Shown here piece by piece: positions 51,047 through 59,618 of a DNA stretch of 64,000 nucleotides (its first letter is position 1; every line of letters begins with the position of its first letter). The DNA comes from JANLQX01 sp031368215 (GTDB taxonomy: Bacteria; Actinomycetota; Acidimicrobiia; Acidimicrobiales; JANYDT01). The DNA lies in assembly GCA_031368215.1 (NCBI GenBank), contig JANLRD010000092.1, positions 11,011-75,010 of the forward strand. Reading direction: 5' to 3'. A model generated the notes under the pieces. That model saw only the letters and a program-made list of their open reading frames with translations. It was not told where the DNA came from and did not search any database. A program made the translations under genes and the position numbers.

Positions 51047-51913
51047 TTGCCGCCGACTGAGACCGATGTGGGCGAGAACCACCCATCGGTGAGAGCGTCG
51101 ACGTTCCTTGCGTCGTTGCCGATGTTCGACTTCGACGAATTGCAGTCGGCCCACGATGCGCTCTGGTCAGCCATCGCCGACGAACTCCGACTCTCGGGAA
51201 TTGACGCACCTCTCACGCTCACTCGTCCTGAAGTCCCGCTCAGCAGGCACTGGCGGCACCCTGATCTTCTGTTGAGTCAGACGTGCGGGTTTCCCTACGC
51301 GGCGTATTACCGTCCGCATCTCGCGCTCATCGGCACGTTCCACTACGCGCTTCCCGTCGACGACGGACCGGGGTACTACCGATCCCTTCTGGTGGCCCGT
51401 TCCGCCGATCGCCGCATCGCCGCTGATCCGACTGCCACCGATCTCCACTCGTTCTCCGGCGCGACGGTGGCGATCAACAACACCGACTCGCTTTCCGGAT
51501 GCGTCAGCCTCGGGGTCACCCTTCTCGACTGTGGCGTCGATCAGGTCGGCGACGTGATCGTCACCGGCGCCCACGCAGACAGCCTTGGGGAGATGCAGGC
51601 GGGACGGGTCGACCTCGCGATCATTGATGCACTTACGTTTGCGCTGTTGTCGGACGTGCGGCCATCTGCTGTCGAGGGCGTCACCGTCATCGGGCGCGGG
51701 CCCAAGATTCCTTGCACCCCCCTCGTCACGGGACAGGCGGACCTGGTCGAGCCGATCCGGGCGGCGCTCCCCGTGGCGTTGGCCCGGGTCGCGCCCTCGG
51801 TGCTGCAGGCGCTTCGGATACGAGCCTTCGTCGAGCATTCCGATGAGGACTACACCCCGACGATCCCGATGGGCGAGCGGGCCAGTGAACTCATGCCGGT
51901 CGCCGAGGAGTGA
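51047..51913 (+). CDS. PhnD-like periplasmic-binding-fold protein, orphan
   Basis: About 288 residues resembling phosphate/phosphonate binding proteins of the PhnD type (LLLSQTCGFPYAAYYRPHLA, GATVAINNTDSLSGCVSLGV, VIVTGAHADSLGEMQAGRVD, VTVIGRGPKIPCTPLVTG). No signal peptide is visible, so it may be cytoplasmic or a sensor rather than a transporter subunit. A TTG start is chosen because AGAGAGGAA precedes it; an ATG at 50966 would overlap the promoter. No permease or ATPase genes are nearby. Confidence 0.7.
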   Translation: MPPTETDVGENHPSVRASTFLASLPMFDFDELQSAHDALWSAIADELRLSGIDAPLTLTRPEVPLSRHWRHPDLLLSQTCGFPYAAYYRPHLALIGTFHYALPVDDGPGYYRSLLVARSADRRIAADPTATDLHSFSGATVAINNTDSLSGCVSLGVTLLDCGVDQVGDVIVTGAHADSLGEMQAGRVDLAIIDALTFALLSDVRPSAVEGVTVIGRGPKIPCTPLVTGQADLVEPIRAALPVALARVAPSVLQALRIRAFVEHSDEDYTPTIPMGERASELMPVAEE

Positions 51914-51966
51914 TTGTCACGCTGCGCTCGACGCCGGCAGTCTCGCCGGTTGCCTAGCCTCGTCGT

Positions 51967-52665
51967 ATGACAAAGAACGTTGTGGTGACCGGAGGCAACC
52001 GCGGGCTCGGACTCTCGCTTGCGCGTGCGTACATCGCCGAGGGCCATCACGTCTTCGGGGGTTGCCGCACTCCTGAGTCCGCCGACGCGCTGCGAGCGCT
52101 GGGCGCCGAGGCGATGCGCTTCGATGCGGCCGACTTCGCGTCGATCGAAGCTTTCGCCGAAACGATCGGCGACCGGCCCGTCGACACGGTCATCAACTGT
52201 GCCGGCGTCGACGCGAGAGCATTCGGGGCCGACGACACAAACCGAGGCGCGCTTACGATCTCGGCAGAACACTTCGAGGCGGTGATGCGGGTGAACGTCA
52301 CCGGACCGCTACTTCTGGTGGAGCGTCTCAGCGGGAAGCTGCGCGCGTCCGAAGGAACCGTCGTGAACATCTCATCGCAGATCGGGTCACTCGCCATCGC
52401 CCATACGATGAGCCGAGACGTCTCCTACGCCGCGTCGAAAGCGGCGCTCAACATGGTCACTGCCAAGCAGGCCCAGGCATTCGCCGCCGACGGGGTCACC
52501 GTCATCACCATGCACCCCGGATGGCTGCGGACCGACATGGGCGGACCGAACGCGGCCCTCGACCCCGACGACGCCGCTCGGCAGATCTACGCCACGATCG
52601 AGTCACTCACCCCCGACCAGAACGGGCAGTTCCTCCGCTGGGACGGCTCGGTCCACCCCTGGTAG
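51967..52665 (+). CDS. Short-chain dehydrogenase/reductase
   Basis: A 232-residue classical SDR. NAD(P)-binding VVVTGGNRGLGLSLA, NCAGVDA, catalytic serine in VNISSQIGSL, and YxxxK as SYAASKAALNM; PG motif MHPGWLRTDMGGP. Substrate is unknown. A GCGCGCTTAC word lies near its centre (52247-52256). Confidence 0.92.
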   Translation: MTKNVVVTGGNRGLGLSLARAYIAEGHHVFGGCRTPESADALRALGAEAMRFDAADFASIEAFAETIGDRPVDTVINCAGVDARAFGADDTNRGALTISAEHFEAVMRVNVTGPLLLVERLSGKLRASEGTVVNISSQIGSLAIAHTMSRDVSYAASKAALNMVTAKQAQAFAADGVTVITMHPGWLRTDMGGPNAALDPDDAARQIYATIESLTPDQNGQFLRWDGSVHPW

Positions 52666-52709
52666 GTGCGACTCGCCGGTTGTCACATCCGCTTCCGTAC
52701 AGTGAGCAG

Positions 52710-53045
52710 ATGACCACCATGGTGCTCGGGAAACCGACGCTGATCTCGACCTCGACCGCAGCGACCGTGGTGGAAGTCCGCCCGCCGAGGGATGACTTGC
52801 CCGAGAGTTCGCCGTTCTACATCGACCACGGCGTCTGGGAGATCCTCTGGCCGACCTTTCGGAGCATGCCGTTCGGTGATTCGGGGCCGAACTGCCGACG
52901 ACTCGCTCGGCTCGGCCAGTCCGTTCCCGTCAGGCGACCGAGTTTCGACAACTCCGAGGTCGCCCAGAGGAAGGGTCCGACATGGCTCGCATCCGTTGTG
53001 GGGAACGTCGCCGCCGAACGGGCGCTGGAGACCCAACTCCTCTGA
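52710..53045 (+). CDS. Hypothetical protein, uncertain
   Basis: A 111-residue frame from an ATG 5 bp after TACAGT. It contains FYIDHGVWEILWPTFRSMPF and a basic C-terminal half. No family is recognised and no ribosome-binding site is seen, so it could be a leaderless gene or a chance frame. It lies just upstream of the Panacea gene and should be considered when looking for the cognate toxin. Confidence 0.3.
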   Translation: MTTMVLGKPTLISTSTAATVVEVRPPRDDLPESSPFYIDHGVWEILWPTFRSMPFGDSGPNCRRLARLGQSVPVRRPSFDNSEVAQRKGPTWLASVVGNVAAERALETQLL

Positions 53046-53091
53046 GCCGGCTCGCTGAACTCGCCCGGCCGAACTCGATTGGCGAGGGTAG

Positions 53092-53119
53092 TTGCCTGTC
53101 ATACCGGGGTCGGTACTGT
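53092..53119 (+). promoter_or_regulatory. Predicted promoter of the Panacea gene
   Basis: TTGCCT (53092-53097), a 16-bp spacer and TACTGT (53114-53119), 6 bp before the ATG at 53126. The short distance implies a leaderless transcript. Confidence 0.45.
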
Positions 53120-53125
53120 GGACGT

Positions 53126-53644
53126 ATGGGAATCACCACTCGACGTGTTCCGCAACGAGCCGCTTCAGCCCACGATGTGGCAGCGGCGATCATTGAACAG
53201 TGCGGGGAGGTCGATGCTCTGAAGTTGCAGAAGCTTGTGTTCCTTGCTGCCGGCGAGTACCTGGCCCTGACGGGTCGACCAATGTTCGACCAGCCGATCG
53301 AGGCCTGGGACTACGGCCCCGTGGTTCATGCGGTGTACGTCACCTATAAGAGCACGGAAGGTCGTGAGCCGATCAGAGCCTCCAAGAAGGGCGACGCTTC
53401 GGTGCTCAACGATGTCGCACGCGGCTGTGTCGAGTCCGTCGTACAGCGGTTCGGGAACGTCACCGGCGCCGAGCTGATTCGGATCACGCACGAGATGGAC
53501 CCCTGGGCCGACGCTTACCGACCGGGGACTTACAGAACCGAAATCGACAACCAGGCGATCTACGACTTCTTCGCGCAGGCGCCCACATTGGAGCAGACGG
53601 CTGAAGCCGAGTCAGCGTGGAACGCATCCCGCTCGGTGTCGTGA
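53126..53644 (+). CDS. Panacea (SocA/DUF4065)-domain protein, putative antitoxin
   Basis: A 172-residue protein whose core matches the Panacea domain: LKLQKLVFLAAGEYLALTGR, then PIEAWDYGPVVHAVYVTYKS. Panacea proteins neutralise many unrelated toxins as two-gene PanTA systems, and SocA is an adaptor for protease degradation of its toxin. Here a 75-residue gene follows immediately, the stop and next start nearly touching, and a 111-residue frame precedes it. Either could be the partner. Confidence 0.75.
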   Translation: MGITTRRVPQRAASAHDVAAAIIEQCGEVDALKLQKLVFLAAGEYLALTGRPMFDQPIEAWDYGPVVHAVYVTYKSTEGREPIRASKKGDASVLNDVARGCVESVVQRFGNVTGAELIRITHEMDPWADAYRPGTYRTEIDNQAIYDFFAQAPTLEQTAEAESAWNASRSVS

Positions 53645-53645
53645 G

Positions 53646-53873
53646 TTGCCGCCGATCCGTCACGGTCGCTTCACGCTGAGCACAGAGTCGTCAGTCCTTC
53701 GACGGGACAACTCCGGTCGTTACGACGTGGTTGTGCTCGAAGAGTGGGACTCCGACGGCTTACTAATCCGAAGCATTGAAGTGCCGATGACCGAGCCGCT
53801 TCATTCTCGTGATCTCTCCCATCTCATCAGTGGTCTGAACACGGGCCGCATACCGGCTCGATTTCTCGGCTGA
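53646..53873 (+). CDS. 75-residue protein, candidate partner of the Panacea protein
   Basis: Starts at a TTG one base after the preceding stop, so translation is probably coupled. Sequence features: LRRDNSGRYDVVVLEEWDSD, a predicted beta hairpin, and a C-terminal helix LHSRDLSHLISGLNTGRIPA. No recognised family. By position it is the best candidate for a toxin or target partnered with the Panacea-domain gene, but an accessory role is equally possible. Confidence 0.5.
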   Translation: MPPIRHGRFTLSTESSVLRRDNSGRYDVVVLEEWDSDGLLIRSIEVPMTEPLHSRDLSHLISGLNTGRIPARFLG

Positions 53874-54214
53874 CCTGCGAGCGAAACGCCACACTGAGGA
53901 AGCGAGTCGGATCATCAGCGATTGCAAATCGATCGGCAAGCTCGGTACCGCGTCACGCCCACTATTCGGCCACAGACTGCGAGAAGGCAACGTGGCGGTC
54001 ACGCTCACTCACTGAAAGTGGGCGTCCCACGAGTGCGACACCCGTCAAACCGCGCGACACCTGACCATCGAACCGGAAGGGCAACACCCCGAATCTCCCT
54101 GAGCCGGTCCGCGACACCAGCGACCAGCGACCATCGACCAGCGGCCACCACGTTCCTTGACAACCGAATCCCGCCCTGGATCGAACAAACGCGCCGTCCA
54201 AGAACCGGGTCAAC
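53874..54214. other. 341-bp convergent intergenic region without a recognised feature
   Basis: Between the small TA-candidate gene and the convergent metF-like gene. It contains short iterations such as GCGACCAGCGACCATCGACC near 54119 and several short open frames with no credible start or composition. No tRNA, terminator with T tract or 21-bp word array is seen. Confidence 0.5.
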
Positions 54215-55039
54215 TCAACGCGAAGTGAGCGCCGACTCGCGCCACTGCTCGGTGGCCTCGACCTCGTTGAAGGTGAAGAGGTGGATCGACTCGATGCCGA
54301 GTCGCTCGGCGTCGGCTTCGAGAGGACGGATCAGGGTGGAGGGGTCGTACCCGCCGGGTGAAAGGAGGCGTCCGACGGTGGCGCGGTTCTTCTTCAAGAA
54401 GCGCAGCGACGTGCCGATGCCGAGGCGGGCACCCATGGTGAGGAGCTTGGTGCGGTCGACGACGCCGGGGATGCCCAGGTGCACCGTGGAACGCAGGCCG
54501 GCAGCCCGCTCGGCCTCGAGCCAGGTACGGATCAGCTTCGGATCGAAACACATCTGCGTACTTACGAACGACGAGAGACCGGCGCCCTCCACGATGGCCT
54601 GCTTGGCGTGGGTCGCTTCGTGGAGCACGTGCCGATCGATCATGGCGTGGCCGTCAGGGTAGCCGGCGAAACCGATGGTCGCGAGGCCGTGGTCGGCGAC
54701 GGCGAAGGCGCGCAGGAACTCGATACCGTCCGCATACGGACCCGACGGCTTCTCCTGGTCGCCACCGATCACGAACGCCGAGCGAACCCCTTCACGACGG
54801 AACCACGCAGCGATGCGGGCAACGTGTTCCGGTCCCTCAACCATGCGGGCAGCGAGGTGCGGGATCGGGGTGTGTCCGGCGGCGAGCACCACCGAGGCGA
54901 GCTCCAAGGTGGCCTCGATCCCCTTGGCGGGAGAGCACGTGACCGAGACCGTCGATCCGGGGCGCAGCGCAGCCACGGCGGCCGGCGCCGACTTCAGCGG
55001 GACGATCTCGATGATGGCGTGGTCGAGCAGGGAGGACAT
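54215..55039 (-). CDS. Methylenetetrahydrofolate reductase-like protein
   Basis: A 274-residue MetF-type TIM barrel (VSVTCSPAKGIEATLELASV, HTPIPHLAARMVEGPEHVAR, FVIGGDQEKPSGPY, STQMCFDPKLIRTWLEAERA). It interconverts methyl-THF and methylene-THF with a flavin. Here it is the last of six genes, following the MttB-like gene by 7 bp. Methyl-THF made by the operon's methyltransferase would thus be oxidised to methylene-THF. It is probably a catabolic paralogue of the biosynthetic enzyme, as in related aerobic clusters. Confidence 0.85.
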   Translation of the reverse strand: MSSLLDHAIIEIVPLKSAPAAVAALRPGSTVSVTCSPAKGIEATLELASVVLAAGHTPIPHLAARMVEGPEHVARIAAWFRREGVRSAFVIGGDQEKPSGPYADGIEFLRAFAVADHGLATIGFAGYPDGHAMIDRHVLHEATHAKQAIVEGAGLSSFVSTQMCFDPKLIRTWLEAERAAGLRSTVHLGIPGVVDRTKLLTMGARLGIGTSLRFLKKNRATVGRLLSPGGYDPSTLIRPLEADAERLGIESIHLFTFNEVEATEQWRESALTSR

Positions 55040-55046
55040 GGTTCTT

Positions 55047-56585
55047 TCAGCCGATCTCGTTGGGGAGCTCGGCCTTGCGCCGAGCAATGAATGCCTGCAG
55101 TTCTTCGTCGATCGCGGAGTCGAGCGGCGGGGGCTCGTACGACGCGAGTCGTTTCTTCCAGATGGCGTTGGCCCGGATGATCGAGTCGTGCGATCCCTCC
55201 TCGGCCCACTGCTCAAAGCTGTTGTTGTCGGCGGTCTCGGAACGGTAGAAGGCGTTCTCGAAGTTCGCGAGGGTGTGGGCCGAACCGAGGAAGTGCTGAC
55301 CGTGGGGGTTCTCCAGGATCGCATCGAGCGCGAGTCCGTTGTCGCTCATGTCGAGGCCCTTCACGAAGGTGCCGAACATGCCGAGCTGGTCGTCGTCGAG
55401 CACGAACTTCTCGTAGCCGATGCTGAGCCCTCCTTCGAGCCAGCCGGCGGCATGCAGCACGAAGTTCACACCGGCCATGACCGTCGGGATCATCGTCGAC
55501 GCACTCTCGTACGCCGCCTGGGCGTCGGCCACCTTCGACGACGTGAGCGAGCCGCCGCTGCGGAACGGCACACCGAGGCGACGGGCCAGTGCGGCACAGG
55601 TGTAGAGCACGAGCGCCGGCTCCGGGGTACCGAAGGTGGGCGCACCGGTCTGCATCGACATGGACGAGGCGAACGAGCCGAAGATCACCGGCGCGCCCGG
55701 CCGGACAAGCTGGGTGAACGCCATGCCGGCGAGGGCCTCGGCGAGTGTCTGCGTAACCACACCGGCCGAGGTCGTCGGCGCCATTGCGCCGGCGAGGATG
55801 AACGGAGTGATGATGCACGCCTGGTTGGCGGCGGCGTAGGTCTCGGCGGCAGCGAGCATCGTGGCGTCCCACACGAGCGGCGACGACGCGTTGATGAGCG
55901 ATGTCATCACCGTGCGGTCGGCGAGATCACCGCCGAAGGCAATGCGGGCGAGTTCCACGCTGTCGGCGGCACGGCTACCCGCGGTGACGGAGCCCATGAA
56001 CCCCTTGTCGGAGTACTTGATGTGCGAATACACCATGTCGAGGTGACGCTTGCTGACCGGGACATCGACGGGTTCGCACACCGTGCCACCGGAGTGATGC
56101 AGGTTCGGCGACATGTAGGCGAGCTTCACGAAGTTCTGGAAGTCCGCGAGCGTGGCGTAGCGACGCCCCCGGTCGAGATCGGTGACGAACGGTGAGCCGT
56201 AGTTGGGGGCGAACACCGTGGCGTCGCCACCGATCTGCACGCTGTTGTCGGGATTGCGGGCGTGCTGCGTATACGTACGCGGCGCCGTGGCGGCCACGAG
56301 CTGACGGGCCAGACCGTCGGGGAATCGCACACGGTCCCCATCGATGTCGCAACCGGCGGAGCGGAACCGTTCGATCGCGCTCGGGTAGTCGCGCACGGTT
56401 ATGCCGACCTGCTCGAGGATCTTGTCCGCGTTGCGTTCGAGCAGCGAAAGGCCTTCGTCCGAGACCAGTTCGAACGGCTTCATCGTTCTGGTGAGGAACG
56501 GCTGTCGGGCGATCGCGTGCGAGGCACGCAGCTCCTGACGGGCTGAACGTCCTCCGGACCTCCGACCGGTTGGTGCACTGGTCAT
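55047..56585 (-). CDS. MttB-superfamily (non-pyrrolysine) methyltransferase
   Basis: A 512-residue trimethylamine-methyltransferase-family protein (LADFQNFVKLAYMSPNLHHS, MGSVTAGSRAADSVELARIA, FGSFASSMSMQTGAPTFGTP). No in-frame TAG occurs, so it belongs with the pyrrolysine-free MttB homologues, whose known members demethylate quaternary amines such as glycine betaine, proline betaine or carnitine onto a corrinoid protein. The substrate is inferred from the neighbouring choline-dehydrogenase-like gene: glycine betaine is most likely. Start overlaps the activase stop (ATGA). Confidence 0.88.
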   Translation of the reverse strand: MTSAPTGRRSGGRSARQELRASHAIARQPFLTRTMKPFELVSDEGLSLLERNADKILEQVGITVRDYPSAIERFRSAGCDIDGDRVRFPDGLARQLVAATAPRTYTQHARNPDNSVQIGGDATVFAPNYGSPFVTDLDRGRRYATLADFQNFVKLAYMSPNLHHSGGTVCEPVDVPVSKRHLDMVYSHIKYSDKGFMGSVTAGSRAADSVELARIAFGGDLADRTVMTSLINASSPLVWDATMLAAAETYAAANQACIITPFILAGAMAPTTSAGVVTQTLAEALAGMAFTQLVRPGAPVIFGSFASSMSMQTGAPTFGTPEPALVLYTCAALARRLGVPFRSGGSLTSSKVADAQAAYESASTMIPTVMAGVNFVLHAAGWLEGGLSIGYEKFVLDDDQLGMFGTFVKGLDMSDNGLALDAILENPHGQHFLGSAHTLANFENAFYRSETADNNSFEQWAEEGSHDSIIRANAIWKKRLASYEPPPLDSAIDEELQAFIARRKAELPNEIG

Positions 56586-58612
56586 GGCATAGCTCCTTGG
56601 TCAACGTCGGATGAAGCAACGACAGAGGCAGATGGCTCACGGGAGGGTCGACGTCGGCGACCGCCGCCGTCGGACGCACGCACGCGCCGCTCGGGTAGCT
56701 GCACGTGCAGCGCCAGGTTCGGCGTGTCGGCCACCGCATGCGGAAACGCCATCGCGTGGACGAACAGTTCCTGAAACCGGGGCTCGGTGGCGGTCTCGAT
56801 CTTGACGACCCTCCGAGCGGCCAGTTCGAGTTCGTTGCGTAGCGCCTTGGAGAGCAGCGCACGCACCGCTCCCCCGCCGGCGGCGTTTCCCACTGAGCGA
56901 ACACCTTCGAGCGGACAGTCAGGTACCAGTCCAAGCACCATTGCGTGGAGGGGATCGATGTGCGCACCGAACGCACCGGCCAAGCGGATGTCGACGAGGT
57001 CGACCGCTCCGGCATGGTCGATCAGCAGGTCGATGCCCGCCCGAAGCGCGGCCTTGGCGAGCTGGATGGCCCGAACGTCGTTCTGGGTCACGACGATGCG
57101 GCGCCCACCATCGTCGTGGAGAACATAGGTGAACGTACGACCATCGGCGATCACGTGGGGCGTGCGTTCCATGAGTGAGCCGTCCACGACACCGTCTTGA
57201 TCGATCACCCCGGCCAGGTACATCTCGGCGATGACCTCGATGATCCCCGAGCCACAGATTCCGGTCACGCCGGTTTTCGCAACAGCGTCTGCGAAACCGG
57301 GCTCGTCGGACCACAGCTCCGAGCCGATCACCCGGATCCGGGGAGCGAGCGTGAGCGGATCGATCCGTACACGTTCAATCGCGCCCGCGGTGGCGCGTTG
57401 CCCGCACGTGAGCTGCGCGCCTTCGAAAGCCGGCCCGGTCGGGCTCGATGCCGCGTATTGCCGTTCACTGTTGCCGAGCACGATCTCGGCGTTCGTTCCG
57501 ACGTCGACGAGGAGCTGCCACTGCTCGCCCCGATGCGGACCTTCGGCGAGCATTGCGGCCGTGGTGTCGGCGCCGACGTGTCCGGCGATGCACGGACCGA
57601 CGTAGAAGGTCGCGAACGGCAGATCGAGACCCAGAGCAGACGCCGGACCGGTGACAGGTTCGTTGGTGGCGAGCGTGAACGGCGACTGGCCGAGCGGAAC
57701 CGGGTCGAACCCGAGGAGCAGGTGATGCATGACCGGGTTGCCGACGAGCACGAGTTCCAACACGGCATCGCGCGGCACGCCGGCATCGTCCGTCAGCTCA
57801 CCGACGAGCTCATCGAGCGCGGTGCGAACCGCCCGGGTCAGCTCCACGTCGCCGCCCGGGTGCATCATCACGTACGACACGCGACTCATCAGGTCTTCGC
57901 CGAAACGGATCTGGGGATTCATGCGTCCGGCTGTGGAGAGCACTTCGCCGGTGGTGAGATCGCACAGGTGCGCGGCGATCGTCGTGGAACCGACGTCGAC
58001 GGCAACACCGACCATGGTGTCGAAGAAGCCCGGCCAGATGCCGACGACCACGCCGTCGCGGATCGCCGCGGTCACGTCCCCGCCGGCCTTTTGCATCACC
58101 GAGACGAGGTGAGGGAACACCCGGGCATCGACCACCATGTCGTGGCCGAGGTCGAGAAGACCGCTGCGGAGGATCTCCGACGCGCTGCGGCCGTCGTCGA
58201 TGCCCACCAGCGACACGAACGCCAGCGTCACGAACGGGTCGACGACCACACCCGTGAGGTCGACGTTCTTCCGCACGACCTGGCGGTGCACCTGGCTCTC
58301 CGCCGGCACATCGATCACGATGTCGGTCAGTATGCGCGCAGAGCACCCGAGCCGTCGCCCTGCAACCAGCGGGCGTTTGCCCCGATAGTTCGTCTCGGTC
58401 TCGCCTGGTTCGCTGAACGCGTCGGCGCCGACGGTCATCGCCCACTTCGGGAACGAGCCGATGCCGAGGTCGACCTGACACCGACCACAGATGCCGCGGC
58501 CGCCGCACACGGTGTCGAGGTCGACGCCCAGGATGCGGGCCGCCTCGAGTGCGCTCAGACCCGCGTCGAGGTCACCCTGGTGACCCGACGGGGTGAAGAC
58601 GACCCGGACCAT
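56582..58612 (-). CDS. Corrinoid reductive activase (ASKHA/DUF4445, RamA-like)
   Basis: A 676-residue ATP-dependent activator that re-reduces Co(II) corrinoid to Co(I). The N-terminal ferredoxin domain has cysteines in TVCGGRGICGRCQVDLG and LGCSARI, a 2Fe-2S pattern. The C-terminal ASKHA ATPase follows from VGVAVDVGSTTIAAHLCDLT, with LLVDVGTNAEIVLGN, GICGSGIIEVIAEMYLAG and RLAGAFGAHI. Such a repair protein is expected where the corrinoid carrier is exposed to oxygen. Coupled to the MttB-like gene. Confidence 0.88.
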   Translation of the reverse strand: MVRVVFTPSGHQGDLDAGLSALEAARILGVDLDTVCGGRGICGRCQVDLGIGSFPKWAMTVGADAFSEPGETETNYRGKRPLVAGRRLGCSARILTDIVIDVPAESQVHRQVVRKNVDLTGVVVDPFVTLAFVSLVGIDDGRSASEILRSGLLDLGHDMVVDARVFPHLVSVMQKAGGDVTAAIRDGVVVGIWPGFFDTMVGVAVDVGSTTIAAHLCDLTTGEVLSTAGRMNPQIRFGEDLMSRVSYVMMHPGGDVELTRAVRTALDELVGELTDDAGVPRDAVLELVLVGNPVMHHLLLGFDPVPLGQSPFTLATNEPVTGPASALGLDLPFATFYVGPCIAGHVGADTTAAMLAEGPHRGEQWQLLVDVGTNAEIVLGNSERQYAASSPTGPAFEGAQLTCGQRATAGAIERVRIDPLTLAPRIRVIGSELWSDEPGFADAVAKTGVTGICGSGIIEVIAEMYLAGVIDQDGVVDGSLMERTPHVIADGRTFTYVLHDDGGRRIVVTQNDVRAIQLAKAALRAGIDLLIDHAGAVDLVDIRLAGAFGAHIDPLHAMVLGLVPDCPLEGVRSVGNAAGGGAVRALLSKALRNELELAARRVVKIETATEPRFQELFVHAMAFPHAVADTPNLALHVQLPERRVRASDGGGRRRRPSREPSASVVASSDVDQGAMP

Positions 58613-58640
58613 GACGAATCAGCAGTTCAGCGAGCAGGGA

Positions 58641-59546
58641 TCACGACGCGCCGGCGCCGCGCCGACGACCCGTGCGCTCGCCTCGGCCGCCAACCGGGGC
58701 GTTCGGATCCCGATTCGCCCGGATCCACGCTGCGCAGTCCCGGTCGTTGCCGGCGAGCACGTCAGCCGCCATCACGGCGTTGCGCACTTCGTCGTGGAGC
58801 GGGCTCATGATGGCCGACGTCATCCCGGCGCCGATGGCCATCGAGAGGAACGTCCCCGTGATGGCGTGACGATTGGGAAGCCCGAAGCTCACGTTGGACG
58901 CACCGCAGGTGGTGTTGACCCGTAGCTCTTCGCGCAACCGCCGAATCAGGGTGAACGCCTGCTGGCCGGCCTGACCGAGTGCCCCGATAGGCATGACGAG
59001 CGGATCGACCACGACATCGTGGGCCGGAATCCCGTAGTCGGCGGCGCGCTCCACGATCCGCTTGGCGACGGCGAACCGCACATCGGGGTCCATGCTGATG
59101 CCGGTCTCGTCGTTCGAGATCGCCACAACAGCGGCGCCGTACTTCGCGACGAGCGGGAGCACCCGCTCCATGTTCTCCTCTTCGCCGGTGACCGAGTTGA
59201 CGAGCGGCTTGCCGACGTAGACCGCCAACCCGGCAGCCAGCGCCTCGATGATCGACGAGTCGATCGACAGCGGCACATCGGTGATGGACTGCACCAACTG
59301 CACGGCGCGGGCGAGGAGCGCTGGCTCGTCGGCCAGCGGAATGCCGGCGTTCACGTCGAGCATGTGGGCACCGGCCGCGACCTGGGCAAGCGCGTCGGCT
59401 TCGACCCGGCTGAAGTCGCCGTTCTTCATCTCTTCGGCCAGCAGCTTGCGGCCGGTCGGATTGATCCGTTCACCGATCATCACGAACGGGCGGTCGAAGC
59501 CGATGACGACTTCTCGGGTGGCGGAACTGAGGACAGTGTTGCTCAT
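58641..59546 (-). CDS. Methyl-corrinoid:tetrahydrofolate methyltransferase
   Basis: A 301-residue pterin-binding TIM barrel (FVMIGERINPTGRKLLAEEM, AHMLDVNAGIP, PLVNSVTGEEENMERVLPLV, VVVDPLVMPIGALGQAG, NTTCGASNVSFGLPNRHAIT). It matches AcsE/MtgA-like enzymes that move a methyl group between a corrinoid protein and THF. Within this operon it would take the methyl from the carrier and make methyl-THF. An arginine-rich tail follows the domain. Confidence 0.88.
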   Translation of the reverse strand: MSNTVLSSATREVVIGFDRPFVMIGERINPTGRKLLAEEMKNGDFSRVEADALAQVAAGAHMLDVNAGIPLADEPALLARAVQLVQSITDVPLSIDSSIIEALAAGLAVYVGKPLVNSVTGEEENMERVLPLVAKYGAAVVAISNDETGISMDPDVRFAVAKRIVERAADYGIPAHDVVVDPLVMPIGALGQAGQQAFTLIRRLREELRVNTTCGASNVSFGLPNRHAITGTFLSMAIGAGMTSAIMSPLHDEVRNAVMAADVLAGNDRDCAAWIRANRDPNAPVGGRGERTGRRRGAGAS

Positions 59547-59618
59547 TGCGATCTCCTGGCGTGGTCGCGAGACAGGTGTTGCGAGCGTGAAGCGAAGCGG
59601 AACAGCGCAGCGCCAATG

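Noticed and set aside
53962..54213. Possible small gene in the 53874-54214 gap
   Set aside because: Short frames on both strands lack ribosome-binding sites, and their codon composition is unlike that of neighbouring genes.
55047..56585. Pyrrolysine-containing MttB
   Set aside because: The frame reads through without an in-frame TAG, and the surrounding sequence shows no pylTSBCD genes.
57197..58810. Long plus-strand open frame across the corrinoid activase gene
   Set aside because: It is antisense to a well-supported DUF4445 activase, has histidine/arginine-rich low-complexity sequence and no start signal. The same reasoning removed similar frames at 2845-4404, 18673-20079 and 28072-29493.
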